A program made the translations under genes and the position numbers. Shown piece after piece: positions 34,411 to 43,119 of a stretch of 64,000 nucleotides of DNA. The stretch spans positions 496,001-560,000 of the forward strand of contig NYMS01000006.1 of the NCBI GenBank assembly GCA_002529455.1. The letters run 5' to 3'. The notes below the pieces were generated by a model. It ran no database searches. It saw only the letters and a list, made by a program, of their open reading frames with translations, and was not told the origin of the DNA. The stretch comes from Glycomyces fuscus (GTDB lineage: Bacteria; Actinomycetota; Actinomycetes; Streptosporangiales; Streptosporangiaceae). Position 1 is the stretch's first letter, and the number at the start of each line of letters is the position of its first letter.

Positions 34411-35727
34411 TCACGGTGCTCCGGGAGCGGCCCGCCCGACCCCCTCGGGCTGCCGCCGGTGCGTTCCGGTGCCCGACCGGATACCGCACCGGGAGAGGAC
34501 GGGTACCCTCGTCCGTCGACCGGTTCCTCGTGGCCGGTGGACCGGGGAGCGGTCTCCGACCGGTGCGGCGACCGGGGGTCCCCGGACCCTGGGGGGCGTG
34601 TACGCGCCCCGTCGCCGGTGGCCGTCCGCAGCGGTGGGGCGGCCGGTCCGCCTCCCCCGCCGGGGACGGAGCCGTTCACCCCCGCTCGGGAGGCGGCCGG
34701 CGGAGACGAGGTCTGTGACACGGACGTCGTGGTCCTCGCCGACCCCGGCAGCGGTGACGCCGGAGGGGGCGTGCCCTTCCACGGTGCGGGTCGGCGCGGG
34801 GTCGGGGAGGTCCTCGTCCTGGACGGCGGCGCGGCCACGGGGCGGCCCGGCGTCCGCGGCGCCCTCCCGGGAACCGTCCCGGGGGCCGCCCGGACCGGAG
34901 GCCGCGTCCGGGGCCGGCGGTGCGCTGTGGTCGACCACCAGCACCGGCGCGTCGTCCTCGACGTCGAAGCGGCGCCAGGCCGTGGTCCCGGACTCGTCGC
35001 GTTCCCCGAGCCGCAGGTGGACGTGGGGTTCTCCGTTGTCCACGGCCCACTGGTAGGCCTCGGTCACGTCGAACTCCACACCGCCGCTCACGGGGCAGGC
35101 GGCCCGCCCGCCCCTGACCCTTCGGGTGTCGAGCAGGGCGCGGGCCGCCGGCTGGTCGTTCCAGGAGGTTTCGGCGTCGAAGGGGTCGACCCGGTGCAAC
35201 TGCACGAAGGAGTCGCCGGCGCAGTCGTAGGACCACACCACCTCGGTGCGCAGAACCGCGGAGTCCACGGTGGTGCCGGGCCCGAGCGCGACCGGGAACC
35301 GGAAGAGGGCCCTGCGGGTGTAGACACGGTCCCAGGCGAGGCGCCCCGTGCCCACGCTGGTGATCTCGGCGCCGTCGTGGGACCGGTCGGGAAAGGCGCG
35401 GTCCACGTAGGTCCACGAGGTGCTTGCGACCTCGGTCCGGCCACCGCCGGAGCGCGCGGGGGCGGGAGAGCCGTCGTCGGCGGAGGGGCCGTCGGATCCG
35501 GCCGGATCGCGGGTTCCGCCCTCGGCCGAGGCGGTCCTGACCGGTTCGCCGCTCCGTTCCCCCGGGACGCCGTGTTCCCCCGAGGCGCCGTGCCCTCCGG
35601 AGACGGCCGTGCCGTCGACGGTGGCGGGGGTCTCCTCGTCGGCTGTGGCGGGAGCGGCCGTCCCCAGCGAAACGACCAGGGCGTAAGCCGCACAAGCCGC
35701 CGTCGCACGGGCCAGGGAACGACGCAT
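34411..35727 (-). CDS. Secreted DNRLRE-domain protein, possible 3' frameshift
   Basis: 438 residues as read. An export signal opens it (RRSLARATAACAAYALVVSL, then APATA-DEE), then an 80-residue linker, then a DNRLRE-type beta domain (TYVDRAFPDRSHD, RRALFRFPVALGPGTTVDSAVLRTE, ETSWNDQPAAR, VEFDVTEAYQWAVDNG and a final VLVVDHS). The last 115 residues become Arg-rich with loss of third-position G/C bias after about 34710, beside a G run. The neighbouring minus frame keeps the bias to a stop at 34329, so a frameshift or sequencing slip is possible. Probable role: an extracellular structural or binding protein. Confidence 0.65.
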   Translation of the reverse strand: MRRSLARATAACAAYALVVSLGTAAPATADEETPATVDGTAVSGGHGASGEHGVPGERSGEPVRTASAEGGTRDPAGSDGPSADDGSPAPARSGGGRTEVASTSWTYVDRAFPDRSHDGAEITSVGTGRLAWDRVYTRRALFRFPVALGPGTTVDSAVLRTEVVWSYDCAGDSFVQLHRVDPFDAETSWNDQPAARALLDTRRVRGGRAACPVSGGVEFDVTEAYQWAVDNGEPHVHLRLGERDESGTTAWRRFDVEDDAPVLVVDHSAPPAPDAASGPGGPRDGSREGAADAGPPRGRAAVQDEDLPDPAPTRTVEGHAPSGVTAAGVGEDHDVRVTDLVSAGRLPSGGERLRPRRGRRTGRPTAADGHRRRGAYTPPRVRGPPVAAPVGDRSPVHRPRGTGRRTRVPVLSRCGIRSGTGTHRRQPEGVGRAAPGAP

Positions 35728-36839
35728 TACGGTTGTGCCTACACATTTCAGCTATGACCGAAAAAGAATACGGGCGAGACATCCATGTCCCGCTCGAACG
35801 ACAAGGAAGTTACCAAATTCCCCCAGCGACCCACAAACCACAGAGATATAAATACAGACCAAAAACACAATTACTACCATCAGGAACACAGGCGCCACAC
35901 AGACCCACTCCACCCGAGCAGGCGTACTCGAACGTACGAACGATCCCTATTCGACGCCCACCGAAAACCAGTCCCCATCGGGCCGAAAAACAGTCACCCC
36001 ACAGGGGACACGCCTCCACCGCGGCACCGTCCTCGCGCCGGGCCGGCATCGGTGTCCACGACCGCTTCGGCACGGTCCGCCCTGTCGCGGCAGGAAGCCG
36101 GCCACCGGGCACGTCCGCGATCCGCACGCCCCCGCCAAGCCGTCCGCGCCCGGCGCGTGCGGCGAGACGGAGGGGCGCCGCGGGCGGGCTCCCTCCGATC
36201 CGGTCGGCCGCCGGCTTCAGGCCTCACGGACGGCCATCGGCACCAGAAAGCCAGGAGCCATTTTCGGCACACCAGTAAAACGCTTATACAGAAGCACCAA
36301 TTTCCGAAAAGGGTTTTCCTCCGAACCGGGAAGAAGACCCCCCTCCCGCCGATGCCACGGCACCGGCACGCGAGGCGCGGCCGCGCGCGAACGGCCACCG
36401 CACCCCTTTCCGGGGACACACCCGGGCGCCGTGGACGCGGTACGCCGGTAGCGGCGGCGCCGGGGTGTGACTCCGCCTCACCCGGATGCCCGGTGCGCAC
36501 GCGCGGCAGGTGCCCGGCGGGAGCACGCAGGACCCGCGGGGCCCGGGCCCTCCCCCGGGGACTCGGTCCGCTTCGCCCTCGCGGGTCTCGTCACGGCCTC
36601 CCCTTCGGTCTGCGCTTCGTGGACGGCGTCAGGAGATCGGCCGGCGACGAGCGCGACGGGGCGGGAGTGCACTCCTTATGGCGGGGCGGCGACGGGCGGG
36701 TGAACGCATGCGGGGGACGCCCGTACCCGTCTGGACACCGGCCTCCCGGCGGCACGAGGATCGGTCTCCTACCGGGCGGTGGGACCCGCGGGCCCGGCAC
36801 ACACGGATATCCGGCGTCTCCGGGAAGGGCAGGGATGGC
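35728..36839. other. 1.1 kb mostly non-coding region
   Basis: Between a minus-strand secreted protein and a plus-strand NB-ARC gene. The first 280 bp and 36230-36330 are markedly AT-richer than the surrounding DNA, as expected for promoters. Long frames here have poor codon bias. The NB-ARC frame is open back to 36486 with an ATG at 36678, so the gene may start earlier than I place it. Confidence 0.4.
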
Positions 36840-39800
36840 GTGGACGAGGGTTCCCGCGAGGAGGTCGCCGTCTCCGCGCCCCCGCGCAGGTGGCGCCCGC
36901 TCCAGAGCGGTCTGGCCACGGGACTGGTGATCTTCGTCGGACTGGGCGCCGCGCTCCAGGAACTGCCGGGGCTCCTACCGGAGAACGGCGGTCTGCTGGT
37001 CGTGGTGCTCGCCTTCCTCGGCAGCGGACTGGCCGCCTCCTCCCAGGTGCTGCTCGAACGCCTCGACCGGTCCCACCGTCCCGAGGAGAAACCCGCGCTG
37101 CGCCGACGGCTGCCTCCGCCCGTCGACCACTTCACCGGACACACCGGCCTCATGGCGGAACTGCTGGACGAGTTCGCCCGCTTCCCCCGCCGGGGCGCGC
37201 GCCGCCTGGTGAGCCGCTCTCCGTGGAGGGCCGGGAGGCGCGGCGCCCGCGGCCCGCTGGCCATCGCGATCACCGGCGAGGGCGGCACCGGCAAGAGCCA
37301 GCTCGTCGCACAGGTCGTCGACAAGGTGGCCGACCGCTTCCCCGACGGCAAGCTGGAGTTCGAGCTCTACGGAAGCGCGGCGCACGAGACCTCCGCCGAG
37401 CCCCGTACGTCCGTGCTCGGCCGGTCCGCTCCGGGGCACCGCTCCCGGAAGGCGGGGGCCGACGCCGCCGATCCGGTCGCCCCGGCGCGCCGCGAGCCCC
37501 GCCGGCCCGAGGAGGTCCTCACCCAGATGATCGCCGAGCTCGGGATCCGCCCTCCGGACGGGGCCTCCCCGGAGGAGCTGGGCGTGCTGTGGAGGACCGC
37601 GACCGAGCAGCGCAGACTGCTCGTCGTCCTCGACAACGCCAAGGACTACGCCCAGGTGGAGCCGCTGCTGCCCGGCGGCCGGGGGTGCGCCGTCCTGATC
37701 ACCAGCCGCAACGGCTTCCCCGACGCGGCACAGCCCATGCTGCGCAGGCACCTGGACCCCCTCCCGCACGAGGAGGGCATGGAACTGCTCGACAGGCTGG
37801 TGCGCGGTTCGCCCCGCCCCCTGTCGGAGGCCGACCGCGCCGCGCTGCCCGGCCTCGTCGCCGCGTGCCACGGGTTCCCGCTGGCGGTCTGCCTGGTGAG
37901 TACGCAGGTCACCCAGGAGCGGGGACCGGGCGCCGCCGACCTGATGCGCCACATGAGCGACCCCGCCCTGCGGCTGACCGTGCCGGGGCCGCAGGCCATC
38001 GCCCAGTCGCTGGCGTTCAGCCTCCAGCAGTGCGAGCCGCGGGAGCGGCTGCTGCTGAGCCGCCTGGCCGGGACCGGTCTGACCACCTTCACCGCGTGGT
38101 CGGCCGCCGCCCTGCTGGACGTCTCCGAGGACGAGGCCAAGCCGCTGTTGCTGCGGATGAGCCACCGGTACCTGGTGACGTACCTGTACGAGGCGGGAGG
38201 GTTCGACCGGTTCCAGCTGCACGACCACGTCCGCGAGACCCTGCTGACGGCGGGGCCCCGGGTCCTGGGCGTCCCGGAGGAGGAGCTGCCGGACTGGTCG
38301 CGGGAGGAGCTCGGGCTCGCCGTGGAACGGCTGCTGCGCGCCTTCGACCGGATCGCGGAGGCGGCCGCGCGCCGGGCCGCACCGCACGAGTGGAGCTTCG
38401 GCGCCTCCCTGCCCGGCCGCGACGGCACGGACCGCGGCGAGGGGGAGCCGGCCGCGGTCGGACCGAGGGGCCCGGCCGACCCCATGGCGTGGCTGGAGAC
38501 CGAGCTGCGTGGCTTCGAGGTCTGCTTCCGCTGGACGCAACCGCGCGCGACCGCCGAGGAGGACCAGCCGCACGAACGGAACACGGGGAGGGAGCAGCGG
38601 AGGAGACGGGTCATCGGGTACGGGTGGCGGCTGCGCCGGGCCTTCGCCGTGCTGTGCCGGAAGGGGCGCACGCAGTGGGAGGCGGTGCGGGAGGCCACCC
38701 AGCAGGCGACCGCGCTGGCCCTGGAGATGGGCGAGCCGCTCGCCTACGGGATCGCCCTGCTCGACCGGGCCGAGGTGGCCAGCGGCCACGGCGACCACGA
38801 CACCGGTTACGAGCGCGCCCTGACCGCGCTGTACATCCTGGAGCAGCTGGAGTCGGCCGATCCGCGGTGGAGGGCGCGGGCGCACCGGGCGGTCGGGGTG
38901 AACCTGTACCGCCGGGGCGACCTGGACGACGGCCGGGCCGAGATCGAGGAGGCCGTGCGGATCTTCTCCGGGCACGGCGACCGCTGGTGGCAGGTGCGCG
39001 CCCTGTGCAACCTGGCCGAGGTCGACCGCTTCCAGGGCTACCAGGAGCGGGCCTACGAGGCGCTCACCCGCGCGCAGGACCTGCTCGTGGGCTCCCAGGA
39101 CTCCCAGGAGCAGTGGGCCAGGGTGCGGTTGCAGAAGGGCGAGGTACTGCGGCTGCGCGGGTTCACGCTCAACGCCTGGTTCCTACTGGAGGACGAGCGG
39201 GAGCGGCTCTCCCGGGCGCCGAACGGGGACTGGTACCACGCCCGCTACCTGCGCTCGCTGGGCCGGTTGCCGACCAACGAGCTCAACCGGGAGGCCTGGG
39301 AGTGCGAACTGCTGCTCAGCCCCGCGCGGGAGCGCGACCGTCGCCGTCTGACCGCACGGGACCCGGAGTGGCCGGGGAAGCAGCGGGCCAGGGTGGCCGG
39401 CCTGTTCGTCGACGGGGACCCGGACTACGCCGAACGCTGCGCCCGGACGGGGCCCGCGCGCGGGCTGCTGCGCCGACGGGAGAGGTTGCGCGACACCTGG
39501 CAGGTCGCGGACCAGATCGCCCGGCTGCGGGACGCGGAGCGGGCCTTCGTCGAGATCGGTGACGACTGGGGGCGGTGGCGTACGTGCCTGGTCCTGGGCC
39601 AGGCGCGGATGGCCCAGGACCGGGAGCGGGGCAAGGAGGAGATGCTGCGGGCCGCCGAGGGCTTCCGGGATCTGGGGGACAAGTGGTGGCACGCCCGCGC
39701 GCACCGCATGGCGGCGGAGTCGCTGCAACAGGCCGAGCGGCTGCCCGAGGCCGAGGAGCTGGCCAGGGTCGCGGTCGACGGCTACCGGGGCCTCCAGCAC

Positions 39801-40070
39801 CGTTCGGGACAGCTGCGGGCGATGAAACTGCTGGCCGCGATCATGTCCCGGCGCGACCTCCTGGAGGCCTGGCGCACGCTCGGGGAGGCCGAGGGGCTCG
39901 CGGAGCAGGGCGTCCGGCTCGGGACGGTGCCGGTGTCACTGCTCCAGGAGATCCGGGACATGCTGCGTGTCCTCGAGCACGGTTCCGACTCGGCCCCCGG
40001 CACCGACCCGGCCCGGCAGTCGGGAGGTCCGGCCGGAGGCACCGGGTCGCGGACCGCGCAGCCGGGGTGA
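36840..40070 (+). CDS. Membrane-anchored NB-ARC/TPR STAND ATPase
   Basis: 1,076 residues. Two hydrophobic segments near the N-terminus (GLVIFVGLGAALQ and GLLVVVLAFLGSGLAA) anchor it. The NB-ARC module has P-loop ITGEGGTGKSQL (about residues 142-153), Walker B LLVVLDNAKD, sensor VLITSRNGF and the GLPL-like CHGFPLAVCL. About 450 residues of TPR-like helices follow (GIALLDRAEVASGHGDHDTGY, ARAHRAVGVNLYRRGDLDDG). STAND ATPases of this build act as regulated switches, often in signalling, development or defence. There is no SARP or effector domain. GTG 36840 has AGGGAT upstream. Confidence 0.82.
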   Translation: MDEGSREEVAVSAPPRRWRPLQSGLATGLVIFVGLGAALQELPGLLPENGGLLVVVLAFLGSGLAASSQVLLERLDRSHRPEEKPALRRRLPPPVDHFTGHTGLMAELLDEFARFPRRGARRLVSRSPWRAGRRGARGPLAIAITGEGGTGKSQLVAQVVDKVADRFPDGKLEFELYGSAAHETSAEPRTSVLGRSAPGHRSRKAGADAADPVAPARREPRRPEEVLTQMIAELGIRPPDGASPEELGVLWRTATEQRRLLVVLDNAKDYAQVEPLLPGGRGCAVLITSRNGFPDAAQPMLRRHLDPLPHEEGMELLDRLVRGSPRPLSEADRAALPGLVAACHGFPLAVCLVSTQVTQERGPGAADLMRHMSDPALRLTVPGPQAIAQSLAFSLQQCEPRERLLLSRLAGTGLTTFTAWSAAALLDVSEDEAKPLLLRMSHRYLVTYLYEAGGFDRFQLHDHVRETLLTAGPRVLGVPEEELPDWSREELGLAVERLLRAFDRIAEAAARRAAPHEWSFGASLPGRDGTDRGEGEPAAVGPRGPADPMAWLETELRGFEVCFRWTQPRATAEEDQPHERNTGREQRRRRVIGYGWRLRRAFAVLCRKGRTQWEAVREATQQATALALEMGEPLAYGIALLDRAEVASGHGDHDTGYERALTALYILEQLESADPRWRARAHRAVGVNLYRRGDLDDGRAEIEEAVRIFSGHGDRWWQVRALCNLAEVDRFQGYQERAYEALTRAQDLLVGSQDSQEQWARVRLQKGEVLRLRGFTLNAWFLLEDERERLSRAPNGDWYHARYLRSLGRLPTNELNREAWECELLLSPARERDRRRLTARDPEWPGKQRARVAGLFVDGDPDYAERCARTGPARGLLRRRERLRDTWQVADQIARLRDAERAFVEIGDDWGRWRTCLVLGQARMAQDRERGKEEMLRAAEGFRDLGDKWWHARAHRMAAESLQQAERLPEAEELARVAVDGYRGLQHRSGQLRAMKLLAAIMSRRDLLEAWRTLGEAEGLAEQGVRLGTVPVSLLQEIRDMLRVLEHGSDSAPGTDPARQSGGPAGGTGSRTAQPG

Positions 40071-40100
40071 GGTCCGGGCGGCCGGGGTGAGGTCCGGGCG
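40061..40100. repeat. 20-bp tandem duplication at the NB-ARC stop
   Basis: GCCGGGGTGAGGTCCGGGCG occurs twice in direct succession (40061-40080, 40081-40100). The first copy contains the stop codon. Confidence 0.9.
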
Positions 40101-40172
40101 GGCGGATGAGGGCGCCCCCGACCGGTCCGGCGGGGGCGCGGTGCTTCGGCAGGCGGGGGAAGCGCGGGGGCG

Positions 40173-40832
40173 TCAGCCGGTGAACCACAGGATGAGGTGG
40201 CCGGAGTAGACCACGACGAAGGCCGCCGCCACCATGGTCGTGGTCCCCGCGGCGAGCGGGAGGGAACGCGAGCGCGGGGCGGGGAGCCGCCGTGCCGCGG
40301 CCCACACGAGGAACGCGGCGCCCGCGGCGACGGAGCAGGACCAGTAGACGGGGGACGTGGTATCCGCGATGTAGAGGAGGCCGTACACGCCCTCACCGAC
40401 GAGCACGCCGCTCATGGCGCCCGCCGCCAGCGGGGCGAGGCGGGTCCGCAGGCGCAGCGCGTTGCCGCCCCAGCCGAGGGCGGGCCCCACCAGGACGGCC
40501 GCGGTCAGCCAGAAGAACGTCGCCCCCGACGAGGCGGCGAATCCGCGCAGGGCGGAAGCGAGGTCGTAGCCGAGGACCATCGCCGCCAGCGACAGCGCGC
40601 CCGCGATCGCGGAGACCCCCGGACGCGGGGAGAGCATGCCGAGCAGGAAGGCGATCAGGCTCCAGGTTCCGGCCGAGTTCGCCATCGGGGCCAGGCCGTG
40701 GGGGAGCAGTCCCTGTCCGTAGGAGGTCAGGAATCCCGCGAGGAGTCCCGCGCCGACGGCCGCGGCCAGAGGGGACAGCAGGGCGCTCGGGGACTCGGGC
40801 GCGGATGCGGGCTTCTCCGTGTCTGCTGCCAT
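40173..40832 (-). CDS. DUF6518 multi-pass membrane protein
   Basis: 219 residues with six or seven hydrophobic segments (LAAAVGAGLLAGFLTSY, LIAFLLGMLSPRPGVSAIAG, FFWLTAAVLVGPALGWG, SGVLVGEGVYGLLYIAD, SVAAGAAFLVWAAARR, TMVAAAFVVVYSGHL). The GEGVYGL segment matches DUF6518 as I recall it. Function is unknown. ATG 40832 has GGAAGAG upstream. Convergent with the NB-ARC gene. Confidence 0.8.
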   Translation of the reverse strand: MAADTEKPASAPESPSALLSPLAAAVGAGLLAGFLTSYGQGLLPHGLAPMANSAGTWSLIAFLLGMLSPRPGVSAIAGALSLAAMVLGYDLASALRGFAASSGATFFWLTAAVLVGPALGWGGNALRLRTRLAPLAAGAMSGVLVGEGVYGLLYIADTTSPVYWSCSVAAGAAFLVWAAARRLPAPRSRSLPLAAGTTTMVAAAFVVVYSGHLILWFTG

Positions 40833-41109
40833 GGTCTCTTCCGTTCCTTCGTCGCGGGCCCGCCACGGGCGGGGGGCCTGTTCTCACCGGTGTTAACGCG
40901 GTACGCCGCTCCCCCGGTTCACCGCGAGGCGCCCGGTTCGGCGAAGGAGTCCAGGGCCGGAGGGCTCCGGAGCCGGGAGGCCGCCGGGAGGCCGCCGACA
41001 GGTCAGCGGCCCGGCCGCGCCCCCAGGACCGCAGGGCCCGCCGACGGGTCGGCGCCCCGGGCCCGCTCCCCCGGAGGTTCCCCGGCGGCCTCCGGACTCC
41101 TCGTCGGGC

Positions 41110-41847
41110 TCAGACCATGCCGCCGTTGGCGTGGAGGGTCTGGCCGTTGACCCAGCGGCCGGGGCCGGCGAGGAACGACACGACCTCGGCGACGTCCTCG
41201 GGGGAGCCGAGGCGTCCGAAGGGGTTCATCCCGGCCAGCCGCTCCACCTGCTCCTCGCTCTTGCCGTCCAGGAACAGGGCGGTGGCGGTGGGCCCGGGGG
41301 CGACGGCGTTCACCGTGACGTCCCTGCCCCGCAGCTCCTTGGCCAGCACCAGGCTGATCGCGTCCACGGCGCCCTTGGAGGCGGCGTAGGCCGCGTAGGT
41401 CGGCGGGGCGAGCTTGCCGACCGAGGTGGAGAGGTTGATGATCGCCCCGCCGGAGCGGACCCGTCTGGCCGCCTGCTGGTTGACGACGAAGGTGCCGCGG
41501 ATGTTGGTCCGGTGCATGCGGTCGAGGTCGGCCAGGTCGAGGTCGGCCACGGTGTCCAGGACCATGATCCCGGCGGAGTTGACGACGACGTCCACGCCGC
41601 CGAACCGTTCCCCGACCGCGTCGAAGGCCGCGCGCACGGCGTTCTCGTCGGCGACGTCGGCCCGGAGCGCGACGGCGCCGCCGCCCGCGCCGGTGATCGC
41701 GGAGACGGTGTCCTCCGCCGCCGCGGTGTCGCCCGCGTACACGATCGCGACGTCCTGCCCGTCGGCGGCGAGGCGCTCGGCCATCGCCCGGCCGATACCC
41801 CGCGACCCACCGGTCACCAGCGCCACGCGTCTTTCCGTGCTGCCCAT
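41110..41847 (-). CDS. Short-chain dehydrogenase/reductase
   Basis: 245 residues. TGGSRGIGRAMA cofactor motif, VNSAGI, active-site STSVG with YAAYAASKGAVD, and the C-terminal WVNGQTLHANGGMV. It is a classical NAD(P)H oxidoreductase of unknown substrate. ATG 41847 has GGAGG upstream. It is divergent from a TetR regulator, its probable repressor. Confidence 0.92.
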   Translation of the reverse strand: MGSTERRVALVTGGSRGIGRAMAERLAADGQDVAIVYAGDTAAAEDTVSAITGAGGGAVALRADVADENAVRAAFDAVGERFGGVDVVVNSAGIMVLDTVADLDLADLDRMHRTNIRGTFVVNQQAARRVRSGGAIINLSTSVGKLAPPTYAAYAASKGAVDAISLVLAKELRGRDVTVNAVAPGPTATALFLDGKSEEQVERLAGMNPFGRLGSPEDVAEVVSFLAGPGRWVNGQTLHANGGMV

Positions 41848-41960
41848 GTTCGTCCTCCTGTCGGTGCGCCCCTGCGCCCGCCCTTCCATAACACTGATAA
41901 CGCTAGTGCTTGATCATCGATAACACAACACCGATATCAAACTCCCGTTACCATCGATAC
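41848..41960. promoter_or_regulatory. Divergent SDR/TetR control region
   Basis: 113 bp, AT-rich for this genome. GATAAC occurs twice (41896-41901, 41919-41924), and CACT/AGTG half-sites frame the first (41892-41908). A TetR-type operator controlling both genes is expected here; exact boundaries are not clear. Confidence 0.5.
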
Positions 41961-42686
41961 ATGGCTTCTCGCAGCGACACCCGGCAGAAGGTCGTCCAGG
42001 CCGCCGCAGACCTTCTCAGGAACCACGGGCGTACCGCGGTCACCACCCGAGCCGTCAGCACCGCCGCCGAGGTGCAGCCACCGACGATCTACCGCCTCTT
42101 CGGTGACATGAACGGCCTGCTCAACGCCGTCGCGGCGGACGGCTTCACCCGCTACCTGGCGCGCAAGGTGGCCCAGCCCGCCTCGCCGGACCCGGTGGAG
42201 GACCTGCGCAACGGCTGGAACCTGCACGTCGAGTTCGGTGTGGAGAACCCCGCCCACTACCTGCTGATGTACGGCGACTCCGTGCCGGGCGGGGACGGTG
42301 AGACCGCGCGGGAGGCCCGGCGCGTACTGCTCACCCTGGTGCACCGGGTCGCGGAGGCCGGTCGGCTCGTCGTCGGCGTCGAGCAGGCGGCGGACATGGT
42401 GCACGCCGCGGGCACGGGTGTCACCCTCAGCCTCATCAGGGCGGACCCCGGCAGGCGCGACCTGTCGCTGTCCGCCAGGACGCGCGAGGCGATCATCGCC
42501 GCGATCACGTCCGGCCCCGGAGACGGTGCCGGTGCCGACGGGGACCGCGAACCCGCGCGGCGGGCGATCGCCCTGCGCTCGGTCCTCGACCGGTCCGGGG
42601 CGGAGTTCAGCGAGGGTGAGCGCATCCTGCTGGGCGAGCTCCTCACACGCCTGGCCGACGCGGACCCGGGGGCCGGCGGACTCTGA
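41961..42686 (+). CDS. TetR-family transcriptional regulator
   Basis: 241 residues. The N-terminal DNA-binding domain is RQKVVQAAADLLRNHG, then VTTRAVSTAAEVQPPTIYRLFGDMNGLL. The ligand domain contains NPAHYLLMYGD and AADMVHAAGTGVTLSLI, a TetR C-terminal pattern. ATG 41961 begins it. Probably represses the divergent SDR and itself on binding of a small ligand. Confidence 0.92.
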   Translation: MASRSDTRQKVVQAAADLLRNHGRTAVTTRAVSTAAEVQPPTIYRLFGDMNGLLNAVAADGFTRYLARKVAQPASPDPVEDLRNGWNLHVEFGVENPAHYLLMYGDSVPGGDGETAREARRVLLTLVHRVAEAGRLVVGVEQAADMVHAAGTGVTLSLIRADPGRRDLSLSARTREAIIAAITSGPGDGAGADGDREPARRAIALRSVLDRSGAEFSEGERILLGELLTRLADADPGAGGL

Positions 42687-43119
42687 GCGACGTCCCCGCA
42701 CCGGCCGACGGCCCCGCACACCTCCGCGAACGGCCCCCGGCAGGACCCGACGGGCCTGCCGGACCCGCCCCGCAGGAGGCGTCTTCGCGCGCGAGGCCAC
42801 CAAAGGGCCCGCCCGGCCGCCGCGCACGACACGGAAACGGCACAACGGCGGCCGACATGGCAACCGGAAGCGCGCGTCGCGCGTGGAAGGTGGGGGGCAC
42901 TGGCGGCGGCCAGGGTTCGGGAGCGCTCCCGGGGCCCGCCCGCGGCCACGGGCCACACTCCCGGCGCCCGCCTGGAAGCGAACGGTATGCCCGGGTTCCG
43001 CGGCCGAGACGACCGGTGCAGTCTCCGTCCGGCGCGTCCCGGAGGGACCTCCCGTTCTCCCTCCCCGCTCATGTGCCCCTTCCCCACCAGCACAACGACT
43101 CCGGAACGGAACATCCGAG
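42687..43119. other. 433-bp spacer
   Basis: No gene is supported. It presumably contains the promoter of the surface protein that follows; nothing distinctive is visible. Confidence 0.35.

Noticed and set aside
33976-35757. Plus-strand frame of 593 codons opposite the secreted DNRLRE gene
   Set aside because: The minus strand has a signal peptide and DNRLRE strands with good codon bias; the plus frame is its shadow.
36486-36839. N-terminal extension of the NB-ARC gene
   Set aside because: The frame is open, but no ribosome-binding site precedes the upstream start and codon bias is weak. ATG 36678 remains possible.
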